Assembly: GCA_003538975.1 (NCBI GenBank)
Contig: DPQQ01000010.1
Location: 240,762-246,285, forward strand
Direction: 5' to 3'
DNA from: Clostridiales bacterium
Lineage (GTDB): Bacteria; Bacillota; Clostridia; Christensenellales; Borkfalkiaceae
Length of the DNA stretch: 5,524 bases
Position 1 is the stretch's first letter. Every line of letters begins with the position of its first letter. Below are positions 1-5,524 of the stretch, piece by piece. Under the pieces are notes generated by a model that saw only the letters and a program-made list of their open reading frames with translations, ran no database searches and had not been told where the DNA came from. The position numbers and the translations under genes were made by a program.

Positions 1-9
1 CTCCTTTTT
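1..9 (-). promoter_or_regulatory. Shine-Dalgarno site for a gene beyond the left edge
   Basis: On the minus strand these bases read AAAAAGGAG, a near-ideal ribosome-binding site. It lies 15 nt past the stop codon of the DMT transporter. No minus-strand ATG follows inside the window, so the start codon must lie just off the left edge. The close spacing suggests that the off-window gene is the third member of the minus-strand operon (deacetylase-like gene, transporter, unknown gene). Confidence 0.6.
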
Positions 10-23
10 AATGTATTGATTTT

Positions 24-920
24 TTATAAAAGCGTAACGCCGATTAAAGCAGCCGTCATCGTAACGCAGCCTACGACGTTTATTACCGAAAGTTTTTCTT
101 TAAAGAATATACACGAGCAGATGACGCTGAGTAAGAAAACCATGGCGTTGTCGAGCGTGTTAAGCACGTTTATATCGACGAGCGGAATGATGAATACGAA
201 TAAATTGATCGCCGCCGAAGCTATCGCGCTGCATAAAATAAGGAAAGTAAGAGATCCTTTGGTCTGTGTGGTAAAGTCTTTTAACGCAGTCTTTTTATCT
301 CGTATGAGCATAGCCGCGAAAGCTATTATAACGGCGGTAAGATAGGTTATCGCAACGAGTTCTTTACTCGCTTCGTTTATAACGCCGCTCGTGGATAAAT
401 ATTCCTGCCATTTGAGACATGTGCCGTAAATTCCGTTGCAAAGGCCCAAAATCGTACAATAAATAAAGAATTTTTTCTTATCCGCATATGTTTCGCCGCT
501 TTTTTTGCTGACGAGCCATACCGAAATAAGAACGACAGCTATACATAAAGACTTCCACACGCTCATTCCGACGTTAAAAAATATTGCCGAAATCACTGCG
601 GGTACGATTATGCCGCCCGCAATCATAAAAACCATTAAAATAGAGTAGGGACCTTGTTGCGAAGCGCCTATAAGCGACGAATCGTAAAACATAAGGGCAA
701 CGCCGTTTAACAGACCTATAAGAATAACCTGCCATGAGAAGTTGAACTTGAATCCCGTGAGCAGAACGGAAACCACCGCCACCGTAAGTCCGCTGACTAT
801 GATAAATACGGGAGTCGCTGCTTCCTTCCGACCGGGGTATCTGTCGGTGTAGAGCTTGCAAAAAAGCGATTGCAGGGTATATAAAAGTATCATACCCGAT
901 ATAAGTAAAAAGTTTGTCAT
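24..920 (-). CDS. DMT superfamily (EamA-like) membrane transporter
   Basis: This 298-residue, almost wholly hydrophobic protein is predicted to be an inner-membrane carrier of the drug/metabolite transporter superfamily, which moves small metabolites. About ten membrane segments can be read, near residues 2-20, 36-56, 63-80, 91-116, 121-138, 151-167, 187-207, 222-246, 250-272 and 277-298. Length and helix count match the two-times-five-helix EamA architecture. Charged loops at 139-150 and 207-221 and the FKEK turn at 273-276 fit cytosolic positions. The segment NTLDNAMVFLLS (254-265) followed by FFKEKLS and a last helix with VVG is typical of the second EamA repeat. The ATG at 918-920 has only a weak GGA ribosome-binding site 6 nt upstream. 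The gene starts 55 nt after the deacetylase-like gene on the same strand, with no convincing promoter between, so cotranscription is likely. The substrate cannot be read from sequence. Confidence 0.85.
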   Translation of the reverse strand: MTNFLLISGMILLYTLQSLFCKLYTDRYPGRKEAATPVFIIVSGLTVAVVSVLLTGFKFNFSWQVILIGLLNGVALMFYDSSLIGASQQGPYSILMVFMIAGGIIVPAVISAIFFNVGMSVWKSLCIAVVLISVWLVSKKSGETYADKKKFFIYCTILGLCNGIYGTCLKWQEYLSTSGVINEASKELVAITYLTAVIIAFAAMLIRDKKTALKDFTTQTKGSLTFLILCSAIASAAINLFVFIIPLVDINVLNTLDNAMVFLLSVICSCIFFKEKLSVINVVGCVTMTAALIGVTLL

Positions 921-936
921 TTTTATTCCGTAACGT

Positions 937-951
937 CGGGTAAATTACCCG
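937..951. repeat. 15-bp perfect palindrome upstream of the transporter gene
   Basis: The sequence is CGGGTAA-A-TTACCCG, with perfect 7-bp arms around one central base. It lies in the 55-nt gap between the deacetylase-like gene and the transporter, 16 nt upstream of the transporter start. It could be a protein-binding operator. As RNA it could fold into a 5-6 bp hairpin near the ribosome-binding site. No U-run follows on the minus strand, so it is not a typical intrinsic terminator. Confidence 0.5.
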
Positions 952-975
952 TTGATTTTAGTATTTCAGCTATTT

Positions 976-2172
976 CTAAGTGGTTTTTAAGCCTGTATGT
1001 TTTTTCTTAAAAAGCGGATTGTCTTTTAAATGTTTTTCTTCCGAAACTTCTGTGATATGCGCGCCCGAATAGCCGTTTTTATATAAATATTCGCAAGCGG
1101 TCAGCACTCGTTTTTCAAAATCCGGCAGATGGTTAACGTAAGAAGGATAAAAATACTGTTCGTGTATCATTATCGAAACAAAACCGCCGCGGTGCGGATG
1201 CGAAACAATTTTTTTAAGCTTTTCGAACATTTCGCCGTAAGACCTTTCGTTAAGCACCAGATCTATCCGTCCGAAAATCATATCTTCGCTAAGGTCGTAA
1301 TAAAAATCCCTTTCGCCGATATGTTCGCACATTTTATCGGACATATAGTACGAAACGATGAATTCGTCGCCGTACTTTTCAAAATATCCCGTGAGAGAAC
1401 GGTAGCCGAGCGACCGCAAAGCGCGCACACATTCGCGGTTAGCCGCGCCCCAATGTGTGGTAGTGGAATCGCTTATGCACTCTTTGCCCGCAAACCGCAT
1501 TATTTCGCGATTAACCGCTATGCAGTCCGCCGTGATTTCTTTTGCAGTGCCGTGTAAATACGGCTTGTCGGGGAATTCGCTTTTCGAGTGAAAAGCAAGC
1601 TTCAGCCAGTCGGAATTTTTTATAAATTCGTTTCTGAATTTATCCGTCGCCATCGAAAGATTAAAGCCTTCGGGCGAAGGATTGAATTTGGAAGCCGCTT
1701 CCTTGTCGACTTCGTAAAACAAATTGAGATGAACTTTCGCGCCGTACAGGTCGTGCGCCTTTTTGTACACGGCAAGGTAAGGATTATCGAAGATAGATGA
1801 GTATTTGTCTTTATTATCGGTTATATCCTTCAAAAAAAGTATGTTGTCGTCGGAAGACAGCCTGAACTTTTTTACCGCGCCGGAGAAATAAAACACGGTG
1901 ATTTCTGTCGTTTCGCCGTTTTTTATATCGTTTGCGACGAGTACGCTTCTGTAAAATGAAACGGGTACGTTTGCCGTGAAACGCCCGTTCTTGTTTGCTG
2001 CTTTTATATTGTTGACGTAAACTTCGCCGTCAGGCTTGCCGATAAGTTTTACCGTTAAAATAATTCCGTTTTCCGAAGAAACGCCGTCGCGTTCGTTAAC
2101 AACGTCGCCGTTTATCGGAAATAAGAATTCAAGACTGTGTTTGTTTTCAGACGATATATTGCCGTTTTTCAT
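976..2172 (-). CDS. polysaccharide deacetylase-like protein with N-terminal Ig-like domain
   Basis: This 398-residue protein has two parts. Residues about 14-106 form a beta-rich domain (LEFLFPINGDVVNERDG, then VYVNN and a GRFTANVP strand) that resembles small Ig-like or carbohydrate-associated domains. Residues about 110-375 resemble the glycoside hydrolase/deacetylase (NodB-like) superfamily: an AKVHLNLFYEVD strand (145-156), LAFHSKSEFPDKPY (192-205), TTTHWGAANRE (237-247), LGYRSLTGYF (255-264) and a late IMIHEQYFYP strand (334-343). H195, H240, H337 and E154 are candidate metal or catalytic residues; this is inference. The classical CE4 signatures, the TFDDG motif and the H-x-x-x-H metal pair, are not visible, so substrate and reaction are uncertain. 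There is no signal peptide or membrane segment, so it is probably cytosolic. The ATG at 2170-2172 has a weak CAGG site 7 nt upstream and sits about 60 nt below a good promoter. The gene is the first of the minus-strand operon and is divergent from the GtaA-family gene. Confidence 0.75.
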   Translation of the reverse strand: MKNGNISSENKHSLEFLFPINGDVVNERDGVSSENGIILTVKLIGKPDGEVYVNNIKAANKNGRFTANVPVSFYRSVLVANDIKNGETTEITVFYFSGAVKKFRLSSDDNILFLKDITDNKDKYSSIFDNPYLAVYKKAHDLYGAKVHLNLFYEVDKEAASKFNPSPEGFNLSMATDKFRNEFIKNSDWLKLAFHSKSEFPDKPYLHGTAKEITADCIAVNREIMRFAGKECISDSTTTHWGAANRECVRALRSLGYRSLTGYFEKYGDEFIVSYYMSDKMCEHIGERDFYYDLSEDMIFGRIDLVLNERSYGEMFEKLKKIVSHPHRGGFVSIMIHEQYFYPSYVNHLPDFEKRVLTACEYLYKNGYSGAHITEVSEEKHLKDNPLFKKKHTGLKTT

Positions 2173-2185
2173 TTTTTTGCCTGTG

Positions 2186-2201
2186 ATAGAATCCGTTCTA
2201 T
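2186..2201 (-). repeat. short hairpin in the leader of the deacetylase-like gene
   Basis: The arms ATAGAA and TTCTAT pair perfectly over 6 bp around a 4-nt loop (CGGA on the minus strand). The hairpin would form in the roughly 60-nt leader of the minus-strand mRNA, a few bases upstream of the weak CAGG ribosome-binding site. The stem is short and AT-rich, so any effect on translation or mRNA stability is speculative. Confidence 0.3.
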
Positions 2202-2240
2202 TTTTCCGGATTTTAATTCGATTTTTTTATTATCAAAGTC

Positions 2241-2269
2241 AGTATAACATCCGAAAAATTCGCCGTCAA
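2241..2269 (-). promoter_or_regulatory. sigma-70 (SigA)-type promoter for the minus-strand operon
   Basis: On the minus strand a -35 box TTGACG (2264-2269) matches 5 of 6 consensus bases. A 17-nt spacer leads to a -10 box TATACT (2241-2246), also 5 of 6. The -10 is preceded by TGT, giving the extended form TGnTATACT. Transcription would start near 2233, leaving a leader of about 60 nt before the deacetylase-like start codon. Confidence 0.7.
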
Positions 2270-2280
2270 TAGCAAATTGA
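2266..2280. repeat. small inverted repeat overlapping the minus-strand -35 box
   Basis: TCAAT and ATTGA form perfect 5-bp arms around a 5-nt spacer, and the left arm overlaps the -35 box of the minus promoter. A regulator bound here would block RNA polymerase, but arms this short are common by chance in AT-rich DNA. Confidence 0.25.
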
Positions 2281-2318
2281 TAATTATATTTAATGTAAGA
2301 GACTATAAAACTTAACCG

Positions 2319-2331
2319 CGTTCCGGGAACG
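2319..2331. repeat. 13-bp GC-rich palindrome, candidate operator
   Basis: CGTTCC-G-GGAACG is a perfect palindrome with 6-bp arms, and it is one of the few GC-rich spots in this AT-rich gap. It lies 50 bp upstream of the minus-strand -35 box and 163 bp upstream of the plus-strand -35 box. That position would suit an activator or a looping regulator. No regulator gene is visible in the window. Confidence 0.4.
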
Positions 2332-2347
2332 ATTCATTTTTTATCTT

Positions 2348-2386
2348 CGGTTTTATATAATAAAAAACCGTCAGTTTATATATAAA
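2348..2386. repeat. two adjacent AT-rich inverted repeats
   Basis: The first element has arms CGGTTTT (2348-2354) and AAAACCG (2364-2370) around 9 nt. The second is the perfect palindrome TTTATATATAAA (2375-2386), which is followed by ACC. Both share the pattern TTTATATA followed by a run ending in AAAACC, so they look like imperfect copies about two helical turns apart. They could be paired protein-binding sites, or simply AT-rich sequence upstream of promoters. Confidence 0.35.
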
Positions 2387-2422
2387 ACCACGCCGTTTTG
2401 CAGAATAAACATAATAAAAAAC

Positions 2423-2450
2423 TATAAAAATCAGGAAAAAGATTTTTATA
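2423..2450. repeat. 10-bp perfect inverted repeat upstream of the plus promoter
   Basis: TATAAAAATC (2423-2432) and GATTTTTATA (2441-2450) are exact reverse complements separated by 8 nt. The repeat ends 43 bp upstream of the -35 box of the plus-strand promoter. On the minus strand it is followed by GTTTTTT, so it could act as a weak terminator against antisense transcription. A regulator-binding site is equally possible. Confidence 0.4.
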
Positions 2451-2486
2451 AAAAATACTTGAAAAACAAAGATTGTACCATTAAAC

Positions 2487-2517
2487 ATAATGATTGAACG
2501 TAAACATATATCATTGT
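2487..2517. repeat. imperfect inverted repeat spanning the plus promoter, candidate operator
   Basis: ATAATGAT (2487-2494) and ATCATTGT (2510-2517) match as inverted arms at 7 of 8 positions, with 15 nt between them. The left arm touches the first base of the -35 box and the right arm touches the first base of the -10 box. A protein binding both arms would cover the promoter, which suits a repressor. The arms are AT-rich, so chance is not excluded. Confidence 0.3.
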
Positions 2518-2522
2518 ATAAT
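2494..2522 (+). promoter_or_regulatory. sigma-70 (SigA)-type promoter for the GtaA-family gene
   Basis: A -35 box TTGAAC (4 of 6 consensus bases) and a perfect -10 box TATAAT (2517-2522) are separated by the ideal 17 nt. A-tracts lie upstream and could act as an UP element. Transcription would start near 2529, giving a short leader of about 23 nt that contains only the ribosome-binding site. Confidence 0.75.
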
Positions 2523-2540
2523 GAAAGCGTAAAAGATAAA

Positions 2541-2545
2541 AGGAG
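2541..2545 (+). promoter_or_regulatory. Shine-Dalgarno site deciding the start of the GtaA-family gene
   Basis: AGGAG, within AAAAGGAG, lies 7 nt upstream of the ATG at 2553. This ideal spacing selects that ATG over the in-frame ATG at 2490, which lies inside the promoter and upstream of the predicted transcript start. Confidence 0.85.
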
Positions 2546-2552
2546 CAGCTGT

Positions 2553-4574
2553 ATGGAAAGGAAATTACCCGCTTATCCGATTTTTGTAAAAGATCCCAAT
2601 TTTTCATTCTGGAGTACTTCGGACGTTCTGAACGATACAGATATTACGAGCTGGTACGGCGAAAAAAAGCCAATGTACGGGCTTTTAAGGCTTCCGGACG
2701 GTGAAGTCTGGTGCTTTATGGGCGATATTGATAATATCGACGGTAAAAACGTAAAAAAAGCGAAGCAGAAAGAAGTTATCGTTTCGTCATTCGCGACTAC
2801 CTATATATTCGAGGCTGGATCCGTAGAATTTACCGTAAAATTCGTTTCGCCGCTTCCGCCCGACGATGTCGAAAGAATTTCGGAACCCGTATGTTATATG
2901 AGTTATTCGCTGAACAAAGATATAGAAGCGGCGGAAGTCTCTCTTTTTATAAGCCGGCGCATAGCTTACGATTCCAATCCGAAACTGCCGGTGAACGATA
3001 CATGCCGCAATTACGCTTATAACGTAGGAAAGGACAGGGCTGCTTTCATCGGACTTAAGAGACAGCTTTATTTATCCAATAACGAAGACTGGGCGGGCGC
3101 AGACTGGGGTTACTGGTACGTCTGCGGCAAAGACGCCGCCGCGCTCGACTGTTACGACTTCGAGAGATATATTCTTACCGGAAAAAAGGACTTTTCGAAT
3201 GTCGATGAAGAAAAATTTATCGCCGCTTTCGAAACGGGCAAAGAAGGTTTTATAACGCTTGCTTACGACAGTATCGTTGCGATAGATTACTTCGGTGACT
3301 TCAAAAAGACGTTGTATCTCGAAAATCACACCATAATCGACGCGATTAAGGACGTAAGGGAAAACAAAGACAAAATAGAAGCCCGCCTTGACGAAATCGA
3401 CGAAAAGTTAAAGATAAAAGCCGATAAAATTTCGCCCGATTATTACGATATACTCGCAGCTTCGCTCCGTCAGAGCGTAGCCGCGCACACCGCGATAGCG
3501 GATAACGACAAAAAGGTGGTTTTCTTATCGAAAGAAAACGGCAGCAACGGCTGTATAGGCACGCTTGACGTGAGCTATCCGAGCATGCCGCTCTACCTTA
3601 TTTACAATACCGAGCTTGTAAAGGGGATGTTAAGACCTATTCTTAAATTCGCGCGCATGCCGATCTGGAAGTTCGATTTCACTCCGCACGACGTCGGAGC
3701 GTATCCTTTCTGCTGCGGCAACGTGTACGGCGCGGTCGAAACCGGAAAGTACGGTTCGATAATCAAAAACAAATGCGGCGAGCTTCAGCCTCAGTACTAT
3801 CTGTTTCCCGAAAACAACGGCGAAATCGACGAAGATATGCAGATGCCCGTCGAAGAATGCGCCAATATGCTTATAATGCTTTACGCCTGCTATGCGTTTG
3901 ACGGCGATATAACTCTTTATGCCGATAATGCGGATTTATGCGAAAAGTGGGTTCGGTACCTCGTAAAATACGGTCTGAAACCGGCAAATCAGCTTTGCTC
4001 TGACGACTTTGCGGGGCATTTTGCAAACAATCTTAATCTGGCGATAAAAGCCGCCGTCGGAATAGGTTGTTATGCGAAACTTTTGGAAGAGAGCGGTAGC
4101 AACGGGAAAGAATTTGAAAAAACAGCTAAAGAATTTGCGACCGAGATAGAAAATTTTTCCGAAAATCTTACGCATCTTCCGCTTACCTGGGACGGCAAAA
4201 AGGAAGGCTTCGGAATAAAGTACAACCTGCTCTTCGACAAAGTATTGGATCTTAATCTGTTCAGCCGAAACCTAAGAGAAAAGGAAACCGATTTTTATAT
4301 TGAAAAATCTCTGCCGTTCGGCATACCGTTCTTCGATATAAAGAATTACGTAAAAAGCGACTGGGCGATCTGGGTGGCTGCTCTTACGGACGATCCCGAA
4401 AAACGCAAAAAAATGACAGCTCCCATAGCGAACTTTTTGAAAAACTCCCCGAGCCGCGTTCCGTTCTGCGACTGGTATATGGGAGATACGGGCGAAAAGC
4501 TTTTTTCGCAGGCAAGAAGCGTAGTAGGGGGATGCTTCGCGCTTCTTCTTGCAGACGCTCTTAAAGAAAAATAA
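2553..4574 (+). CDS. glutaminase A (GtaA)-family protein with DUF4964, DUF5127 and DUF4965 domains
   Basis: This 673-residue protein matches the GtaA-type family from end to end. The N-terminal part (about 5-65; YPIFVKDPNFSFWS at 8-21) resembles DUF4964. A beta-rich region (about 75-260) resembles DUF5127, and a helical charged linker (265-292) follows. The rest (about 295-670) resembles the six-helical-hairpin DUF4965 domain. Its hallmarks are GSNGCIGTLDVSYPS (330-344), MPVEECANML (431-440), SDDFAGH (483-489), DWAIWVAAL (603-611), VPFCDWY (636-642) and RSVVGG (655-660). The family name comes from fungal glutaminase A, but the helical-hairpin fold is shared with glycosidases and the reaction of bacterial members is poorly defined. 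E434, E435, D484 and D485 are candidate active-site residues by inference. There is no signal peptide, and 16 cysteines are present, which argues for a cytosolic location. The gene is monocistronic, with its own promoter and terminator, and is intact. Confidence 0.85.
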   Translation: MERKLPAYPIFVKDPNFSFWSTSDVLNDTDITSWYGEKKPMYGLLRLPDGEVWCFMGDIDNIDGKNVKKAKQKEVIVSSFATTYIFEAGSVEFTVKFVSPLPPDDVERISEPVCYMSYSLNKDIEAAEVSLFISRRIAYDSNPKLPVNDTCRNYAYNVGKDRAAFIGLKRQLYLSNNEDWAGADWGYWYVCGKDAAALDCYDFERYILTGKKDFSNVDEEKFIAAFETGKEGFITLAYDSIVAIDYFGDFKKTLYLENHTIIDAIKDVRENKDKIEARLDEIDEKLKIKADKISPDYYDILAASLRQSVAAHTAIADNDKKVVFLSKENGSNGCIGTLDVSYPSMPLYLIYNTELVKGMLRPILKFARMPIWKFDFTPHDVGAYPFCCGNVYGAVETGKYGSIIKNKCGELQPQYYLFPENNGEIDEDMQMPVEECANMLIMLYACYAFDGDITLYADNADLCEKWVRYLVKYGLKPANQLCSDDFAGHFANNLNLAIKAAVGIGCYAKLLEESGSNGKEFEKTAKEFATEIENFSENLTHLPLTWDGKKEGFGIKYNLLFDKVLDLNLFSRNLREKETDFYIEKSLPFGIPFFDIKNYVKSDWAIWVAALTDDPEKRKKMTAPIANFLKNSPSRVPFCDWYMGDTGEKLFSQARSVVGGCFALLLADALKEK

Positions 4575-4609
4575 TAACGGTTATAAGACAAAATAAATAT
4601 TTACAAATA

Positions 4610-4638
4610 AAAAAGACCGCCGTGAAAGCGGTCTTTTT
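4610..4638. terminator. bidirectional intrinsic terminator
   Basis: AAAAAGACCGC (4610-4620) pairs perfectly with GCGGTCTTTTT (4628-4638) around a 7-nt loop. The core is GC-rich (GACCGC/GCGGTC), with a T-run on the plus strand and an A-run on the other side. It can therefore end transcription in both directions. It lies 35 nt after the stop of the GtaA-family gene and 46 nt past the stop of the convergent MATE gene. Confidence 0.92.
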
Positions 4639-4684
4639 GGTTGATTTGATACAATACCTGTGTCGGCGAAATACTACCGAAATT

Positions 4685-5524
4685 TTAATATTTCATTTTT
4701 ATTATGTTTTTTATAAGCGGGAAGATTAAAACAACCGAAGCCAGAATCCATGCGCCGGGATCGCCGAAGCACAGAGCGCAATAGGATAAAAGCGAAGCCG
4801 AAGAATTTATTTCTCCGCCGTTGAACAGCACCGGAAGAATGAGACATATAAGAACTCTTGCGACAAGTTCCGCAATGCCCGCTCCGAGTACGTATCCCGG
4901 TTTGCATACTCCCTGAACGGCGCTTCTCACGACTATTAAAAATCCGAGTATCGAGTAGAGACCGAAGTCTATATAAATGTAGGCGTTGCCGAACTTTATA
5001 GACTCCGGCGTTATTTTGTCCGCACTCATAAATATGTACTGGTACGCGCCGTTTATTGATAAAAGCAAACCCGTTACGAGACAAAAAGCCGATATTATAA
5101 GCATTATTACAAGGGACTGCAAAGTTCCTTTTTTTACGTTTCCGTAATTGCCTTTACCGTAATTCTGCGCATTGAATCCGAGTATTGCGGAACCGAGCCC
5201 GTTAAGTAAAGCCATTAAAAAGTTTATCAGTTTGTTCGCCGCTCCGAATCCGTTCTGTGCGGGTGCGGACGACACCATTTCGCCGCTTACGGTAAGGTCA
5301 AACTTGACCACAACGCTCTGCATGACGATAATTCCGACAGCTAAAATGGAGAACTGGAAGCCGAGCGGAACTCCCTGCTTTAAGTGATCGCCGAATTCCT
5401 TGAACGAACCCTTAAAGTCTTCTTTCGTTATTCTTAAATCTTTGTATTTTATAACCGTATACAAAAAGCTCGCGACCATGCTTATCAGCTGCGCGAGAAC
5501 GGTCGCTACCGCCGCGCCTGCTGC
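4685..5524 (-). CDS. MATE-family multidrug/metabolite efflux transporter (partial, N-terminus missing)
   Basis: The visible 279 residues are the C-terminal 60% or so of a MATE transporter, usually about 450 residues. These inner-membrane proteins expel cationic drugs or metabolites using a sodium or proton gradient. The reading frame is open to the right edge, and codons before the ATG at 5477-5479 encode AAGAAVATVLAQ, a typical end-of-first-half MATE helix, so that ATG is internal. Counting from the edge, recognisable segments are LKQGVPLGFQFS (48-59), NGFGAANKLINF (91-102), FNAQNYGKGNY (117-127) before KKG, VRSAVQGVCKPG (199-210), AELVARV (218-224) and FGDPGAWI (253-260). About seven or eight helices are visible. 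A loop at about 74-92 is longer than in many relatives. The gene converges on the GtaA-family gene and shares its terminator. The substrate is unknown. Confidence 0.88.
   Translation of the reverse strand, partial: AAGAAVATVLAQLISMVASFLYTVIKYKDLRITKEDFKGSFKEFGDHLKQGVPLGFQFSILAVGIIVMQSVVVKFDLTVSGEMVSSAPAQNGFGAANKLINFLMALLNGLGSAILGFNAQNYGKGNYGNVKKGTLQSLVIMLIISAFCLVTGLLLSINGAYQYIFMSADKITPESIKFGNAYIYIDFGLYSILGFLIVVRSAVQGVCKPGYVLGAGIAELVARVLICLILPVLFNGGEINSSASLLSYCALCFGDPGAWILASVVLIFPLIKNIIKMKY

Larger units (their letters stand above)
2173..2552. other. 380-bp AT-rich divergent intergenic region
   Basis: This gap separates the divergent deacetylase-like and GtaA-family genes. It is much richer in A and T than the flanking genes. 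It holds one sigma-70-type promoter for each direction and a series of inverted repeats, listed separately. No convincing small gene, tRNA or riboswitch was recognised. A possible upstream in-frame ATG at 2490 overlaps the -35 element of the plus promoter and is not taken as a start. Confidence 0.8.

Noticed and set aside
16..345. Plus-strand open frame of 109 residues
   Set aside because: It is antisense to the transporter gene, has no family resemblance, and arises from the codon pattern of the real gene.
960..988. Possible internal promoter for the DMT transporter
   Set aside because: A weak AATACT -10 candidate exists on the minus strand, but no acceptable -35 box lies at 16-18 nt.
1129..1800. 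Two plus-strand open frames within the deacetylase-like gene
   Set aside because: Both are antisense shadows of a well-supported gene and have no ribosome-binding site or recognisable domain.
2036..2272. Plus-strand open frame of 78 residues running into the intergenic region
   Set aside because: It overlaps the deacetylase-like start and its promoter in antisense, and shows no coding signs.
2494..2507. Possible LacI/CcpA-type operator (TTGAACGTAAACAT) at the plus promoter
   Set aside because: Only a few positions around the central CG are symmetric, which is too weak to call a cre-like site.
2490..2552. In-frame upstream ATG that would extend the GtaA-family protein by 21 residues
   Set aside because: It overlaps the -35/-10 promoter elements, has no ribosome-binding site, and lies upstream of the predicted transcript start. 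The ATG at 2553 has an ideal AGGAG at 7 nt, and family similarity begins just after it.
4674..5084. Minus-strand open frame of 136 residues
   Set aside because: It is an alternate frame of the MATE gene, with an arginine- and serine-rich composition typical of out-of-frame translation.

Overview
The window looks like chromosomal DNA from a low-GC Gram-positive anaerobe, most likely an uncultured gut member of the Clostridia. This rests on AT-rich intergenic DNA, A-rich Shine-Dalgarno sites, clear sigma-70/SigA-type promoters, cysteine-rich cytosolic proteins, and protein families typical of gut Clostridia. The lineage is inference. No mobile element, CRISPR array, tRNA or rRNA was seen.

Layout, left to right. 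A minus-strand unit covers 24-2172. It begins at a promoter near 2241-2269 and encodes a polysaccharide-deacetylase-like protein with an N-terminal beta-sandwich domain (976-2172), then a ten-helix DMT/EamA-like transporter (24-920). A strong ribosome-binding site at 1-9 on the same strand points to a third gene off the left edge. A 380-bp divergent intergenic region (2173-2552) holds one promoter per direction and several short inverted repeats. On the plus strand, 2553-4574 encodes a 673-residue protein of the glutaminase A (GtaA) family (DUF4964, DUF5127, and DUF4965 or six-hairpin domain). It ends at a strong bidirectional terminator (4610-4638). The same terminator serves a convergent minus-strand MATE-family efflux transporter (4685-5524), which is cut by the right edge.

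How the genes may work together: the GtaA-family enzyme and the deacetylase-like protein are divergent neighbours with a shared control region, and neither has a visible signal peptide. A plausible but unproven reading is a small cytosolic carbohydrate or glycoconjugate processing locus, with the DMT transporter moving a small metabolite. The MATE gene has its own transcription unit and may be unrelated. All four genes belong to known superfamilies, and nothing here proves a new system. The least explained parts are the true substrates of the two putative enzymes and the palindrome-rich divergent control region.
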